Shown piece after piece: positions 19,530 through 22,500 of a stretch of 22,500 nt of DNA; position 1 is the stretch's first letter; each line of letters begins with the position of its first letter. This DNA is from Chrysomallon squamiferum (taxonomy: Eukaryota; Mollusca; Gastropoda; Neomphalida; Peltospiridae), in NCBI GenBank assembly GCA_012295275.1, contig CM022674.1, forward strand, positions 2,983,242-3,005,741, given 5' to 3'. A program made the position numbers and the translations under genes. A model generated the notes under the pieces. The model had not been told where the DNA came from and made no database searches. It saw only the letters and a list, made by a program, of their open reading frames with translations.

Positions 19530-19565
19530 TTGACAGGGTCGCGGGATCAATACCGTTCGCCCGCG
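19530..19565 (+). mobile_element. possible SINE fragment (B-box-like)
   Basis: GACAGGGTCGCGGGATCAATACCGTTC around 19534-19560 in pieces: GGGTCGCGGG then ATCAATACCG. GGATCAATACC differs from the B-box consensus GGTTCRANNCC at two positions, in the setting GTCGCGGG that is common before the T-arm of tRNA-derived SINEs. No A box or tail is seen, so this is at most a fragment. Confidence 0.25.
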
Positions 19566-19773
19566 TCAGTTTGTCTATTTCGTGTCTGCATTATAAGACC
19601 GGTGCATCGGAAGACATGATACGTAATTTCCTGGTTGTATTGGATGTCGCATGTAAAACGTGTCTCACTGCCAGCTGAAGAGTCGTAGAATATTGTTGTA
19701 TAATGCAGGTTTCACTCTCTTCGCACAGTCGTTTAGTATTTATATATGACATCACGTAACTGAAAGTACACGC

Positions 19774-19776
<3 letters not shown>

Positions 19777-19833
<57 letters not shown>

Positions 19834-19850
19834 GAGAGAGACACACAAAC
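19777..19850. repeat. CT then CA/GA tract (tail of copy 3)
   Basis: CT to 19822, CA to about 19832, AGAGAG, then CA with one AAA step to 19850. Read on the minus strand it is the GT-then-GA tail of the 76-bp unit, in the same order as in copies 1 and 2. Confidence 0.95.
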
Positions 19851-20614
<764 letters not shown>

Positions 20615-20760
20615 AGGCTGGCTTGTTTGTTTGTTTGTTTGTTAGTATACCAGTAAACAATTTCATTTAGTATTTCAGTCACCGATGTATTACTGATGAT
20701 GCTATTATGAAAGCGAAATATTTTATTAATTAATTAATTAATTAATTTATTTATTTATGT
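20615..20760. repeat. TTTG, TTAA and TTTA short arrays
   Basis: About five TTTG units at 20620-20644, and TTAA followed by TTTA units at about 20725-20758, with unique sequence between. Confidence 0.75.
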
Positions 20761-20828
20761 ATGCATTTATGTGTTTGATCGATTGTTTCTATACTCATTT
20801 GTTGTTGGGTTTTTTGTTGATATTTTTA

Positions 20829-20981
20829 CTACTACCCCGAATACTAATGCTACTGCGACAACTACCACTACTACTATTACTGCTACTGTTACTATTACTA
20901 ATACTAATACTACTACTACGGCTATACTACTCTTCTATCACTGCTACTACTATTACCATTGTTACTGCTACTACTGTAACA

Positions 20982-21019
<38 letters not shown>

Positions 21020-21025
21020 CGCTAT
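20829..21025. repeat. degenerate ACT array
   Basis: ACT units with GCT, ATT and ACG variants, becoming pure for about 30 bp at 20980-21015. The Leu/Thr/Tyr-rich frames are repeat products. Confidence 0.9.
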
Positions 21026-21600
21026 ATCCATCATATAATTTTATTTCTTCGTTTTACACTTCGTAAACATACTGATAACATACTCCAGCATTAGAACTAA
21101 TACAACGTCTATTAATCACTCAGTTATATTTATATAAAAAAAAAAAATTAACACGATCGCCAAAATCTCGTTTATCTCAGTCGAATTCTCATGCAGGAAG
21201 CGACAAACTATCCCGTAGCTTAATATTTGTTGACGGGATACGTCCAATGTTATAATTCAGTGACGGAGTGCTTATTGCGAGCCCACACGTTAACATTCTG
21301 CAGATGGAACCCGTGTTGTGGAGTCTCTGCAGAGTTCTAATTCAGTTATCATCTAGTAATAGCGCAAAACGGCTCAGAAACGAATTAACTTGAATAACAA
21401 AGAGCGATATGCGGGGCCAAACAATGTAAAAACATCCCGATAACTCGATCAGTGACGAATAATTGGATTGTCGACAATAAAACGTCAGAGATGTTATGCA
21501 GTGAGATACGAAATCCACTCGTAAAATACAATAGTGTTTAATACTGCGTGCGCTGTTTGTAATAAACTGCCAACTGGTATAAAAATGTCTCCGTAATTTG
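21026..21600. other. unique sequence, nothing recognised
   Basis: About 570 bp with a short A run at 21136-21147. No frame, RNA gene or motif that I can support. Confidence 0.55.
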
Positions 21601-21665
21601 TCAGTCAGTCAGTCCGTCTGTCAGTTTGTATGTCTGTTCGTTTGTTAGTCCATCAGTTGTCCGTC
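21601..21665. repeat. degenerate CAGT/GTCT/GTCC tetranucleotide tract
   Basis: CAGT units followed by GTCT, GTTC and GTCC variants. Confidence 0.75.
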
Positions 21666-21880
21666 CGTATATACTTATCTTCTTATTTCAGCCCATTCCT
21701 TCGTTATTCCGTCTTCTTTTAATGAAAGGTTACAGGCTGTTATCTGTCGATCAGTCTTTCTCTACCTGTCGTTGTGGAAATACCGATAAATCATTACCAA
21801 ACTAACCTGCCTGCCTGCTCGTTTGCAGGCAAATAAACACAAACACGTGTGGAGAAACATATTCTTAAGTTTATGGAAAT
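21661..21880. other. unique sequence with a small inverted repeat
   Basis: GCCTGC at 21813-21818 and GCAGGC at 21825-21830 form a 6-bp stem with a 6-base loop. Nothing else seen. Confidence 0.5.
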
Positions 21881-21886
21881 AGACAC

Positions 21887-22090
<204 letters not shown>

Positions 22091-22093
22091 GAG

Positions 22094-22146
22094 AGAGAGA
22101 GAGTTTCTGTGTGTGTGTTTGTGTCAGAGAGAGTGAATGCGTGTGT
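22094..22146 (+). repeat. GA/GT-embedded repeat, copy in forward orientation
   Basis: Same ordered words as the reverse copy at 17645-17700: GAGTTTCTGTGTG, TTTGTGTCAGAGAG, TGAATGCGTGTG. Its right end also resembles the last part of the 76-bp unit (GATGAATGTGTGT) and is followed by GT then GA. Confidence 0.65.
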
Positions 22147-22164
22147 GTTTGTGTGTGTGTGTGT

Positions 22165-22259
<95 letters not shown>
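22147..22259. repeat. GT tract then GA tract
   Basis: GT to 22164, GACA, then pure GA for about 89 bp. Same polarity as the tails of the 76-bp unit. Confidence 0.95.
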
Positions 22260-22263
<4 letters not shown>

Positions 22264-22315
22264 GAGACTTTTATAACAGGCATAATTTATCAACACTTAA
22301 TTATACTGTTCTGAC

Positions 22316-22373
22316 AATATCTAATCTAGCCGTACACTTAACTTAATATCTAATCTGACACACACTTAACTTT
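22316..22373. repeat. 29-bp tandem duplication
   Basis: AATATCTAATCT starts both copies (22316 and 22345) and ACACTTAACTT ends both. The middle differs (AGCCGT against GACAC with a 1-bp gap). Confidence 0.85.
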
Positions 22374-22461
22374 CATTTACTTTCTAAGTATAGAAACTTC
22401 ATAACAGGTGTCACAAGTTTCTTTGTTTGTCGAATCACTCTTCACCGACTGTTATAACCCA

Positions 22462-22500
22462 CAGATACCCAGACACCCAGACAACCAGACACCCAGACAC
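22462..22500. repeat. 8-bp tandem repeat, cut by the window edge
   Basis: Nearly five copies of CAGACACC with two single-base variants. The array runs off the end, so its full length is unknown. Confidence 0.9.

Larger units (their letters stand above)
18615..19776. other. longest microsatellite-free stretch; no gene proven
   Basis: About 1.16 kb without a simple array, unusual in this window. A 64-codon plus-strand frame at 18624-18818 has no ATG start and no recognisable domain, though its composition is not repeat-like and it could be part of an exon. It contains the double E-box at 18729-18740 and a B-box-like piece at about 19540. No RNA gene is recognised. Confidence 0.45.

Overview
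This window reads as intergenic or deep-intronic DNA from a eukaryote, most likely an invertebrate animal. It is AT-rich. It contains no confident protein-coding gene, no rRNA, no intact tRNA, no CRISPR array and no recognisable transposase, reverse transcriptase or other mobile-element protein. It also lacks any prokaryotic gene layout. The density of very long, nearly uninterrupted GA/CT tracts and of ATT, ACT/AGT, GAT, AAAC, TCTA and ATAC arrays, together with degraded tRNA-related SINE-like pieces, would fit a marine mollusc or another lophotrochozoan. That taxonomic guess is an inference from repeat style, not from a gene.

Layout. Positions 1-3700 are mostly unique sequence with AT-rich and trinucleotide arrays, a small start-codon/YY1-like cluster near 680, a CRE pair near 2930 and a truncated tRNA-related fragment near 3230. 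Positions 3700-4500 hold long CT and GA tracts and two tandem copies of a non-microsatellite unit of 76 bp. Positions 4700-6420 are dominated by nested trinucleotide arrays. Positions 6420-6900 are a CpG-dense islet. Positions 7170-8860 carry a CT tract, an ATC block, about 650 bp of unique sequence with promoter-like motifs, then an AAAT/AAATA block. Positions 9520-10090 run from a CT/CA tract into the best candidate promoter and first exon (CCAAT box, CpG-rich stretch, splice-donor match at 10083). Positions 10240-11900 hold tetranucleotide and CA/TACA arrays plus a 39-bp alternating purine-pyrimidine tract. Positions 12590-12720 hold a TATA/E-box cluster. Positions 13170-13990 are GATA, GA and AAAT arrays around unique sequence. 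Positions 14503-15178 are a pentanucleotide satellite that has acquired a 90-bp higher-order period. Positions 15855-16860 are ACT and GAT arrays. Positions 17450-17830 are CA/CT arrays. Positions 18610-19775 are the longest stretch free of microsatellites. Positions 19777-20113 carry a third copy of the 76-bp unit, in reverse orientation, embedded in CT tracts. Positions 20829-22500 hold more ACT and GA arrays and end in an 8-bp tandem repeat cut by the window edge.

Most long open frames are reading-frame shadows of simple repeats: Ser-Leu or Arg-Glu from CT/GA, Leu/Tyr/Thr from ACT, Tyr-Tyr-Thr-Ile-Leu from the pentamer. They should not be treated as genes. The main biological interest is (i) the 76-bp unit that recurs at 93% identity beside polarised GT-then-GA tracts, which looks like a short dispersed element that carries or seeds microsatellites; (ii) the 90-bp higher-order repeat built from pentamers; and (iii) a few compact promoter-like islands between the repeat arrays that could mark unannotated transcription units. 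No genes can be shown to work together here.
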